Origin: Asterias amurensis
Taxonomy: Eukaryota; Echinodermata; Asteroidea; Forcipulatida; Asteriidae
Assembly (NCBI RefSeq): GCF_032118995.1
Contig: NC_092651.1
Location: 27,202,349-27,266,348, forward strand
DNA length: 64,000 bases
Reading direction: 5' to 3'
Part shown: in pieces, positions 63,662-64,000 of the stretch
Position numbering within the stretch: the first letter of the stretch is position 1
Layout of the letters: every line of letters starts with the position of its first letter
Translations under genes and position numbers: made by a program
Notes under the pieces: model-generated
Database searches by the model: none
What the model was told of the DNA's origin: nothing
Seen by the model: the letters and a program-made list of their open reading frames with translations, nothing else

Positions 63662-64000
63662 CAAACTTAATAATTGTTGTTTTTCTTGTTTTTGACATTC
63701 GATCATTATAACTCATTTTATTTTGTTTTCTTAAAAAAATTGGAGTCCAGCATTTTTTTCTGTCTATTGCCTTCGAAACCCATTAAGTGTTTTTACCCTG
63801 ATTTTGAGGAAAACCTTTTCTAACTGATTTGAAATCTGAGTCGTCTATGTGTGACTGAACGCAATGCAGTCAATATTAATTATAACCTCTTACCGTTTTT
63901 TTTACCCTGTACTTACTGTGCGATTTCAATTTCAAGGCGTTGCTAACCGTAAGCACATAAAGAGGCGTGCTACACTGTGCCTTCCGATGCCTACTGCATG
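63662..64000. other. Downstream flank of gene C, nothing recognised
   Basis: AT-rich intergenic sequence with no open frame or repeat that I can name. Confidence 0.4.

Overview
The window is eukaryotic and intron-rich: every coding exon is bounded by GT/AG sites and most introns are large. It most likely comes from an echinoderm, probably a sea star. That assignment is an inference from the SRCR receptor, the PAN and Link-like secreted proteins, the CR1/L2-type LINE and the abundance of TTAA-flanked MITEs; no marker gene fixes the species. No LTR element, retrovirus or Polinton was recognised.

Layout. (1) 3043-14909, gene A (+): signal peptide, PAN/apple-like domain, short linker and four Link-like domains, 555 aa in 6 exons. 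Intron 1 carries a 3.8-kb minisatellite of a 21-bp unit. (2) 15000-23750: intergenic and repeat-rich, with a 58-bp perfect hairpin and a 4.5-kb terminal-inverted-repeat element (16800-21304) that contains a MITE and a decayed Harbinger-like element. (3) 23792-49114, gene B (+): a paralogue of gene A with the same signal/PAN exon and a Thr-rich linker. Its Link-like exons have been multiplied by a 3.06-kb two-exon tandem duplication (7 Link-like domains, 895 aa). A LINE sits in one copied intron. (4) 46698-57414: a 5.35-kb tandem duplication that copies the last two exons and 3' flank of gene B, so a second pair of terminal exons (53733-54461) lies downstream. (5) 57695-63617, gene C (+): a single-pass membrane receptor with two group A SRCR domains and a cytoplasmic tail containing PPPY, 371 aa in 7 exons, ending in a clear poly(A) signal.

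All internal Link-like exons are phase 1-1, so they can be added, lost or skipped without breaking the frame. Their 5' halves are almost identical in DNA across both genes while their 3' halves vary, a framework/variable pattern suggesting gene conversion. Two tandem secreted multidomain proteins beside an SRCR receptor look like an immune-type or adhesion-type recognition cluster; this role is inferred. The remaining DNA is mainly MITEs of several families (many flanked by TTAA and starting AGG), fold-back elements and microsatellites.
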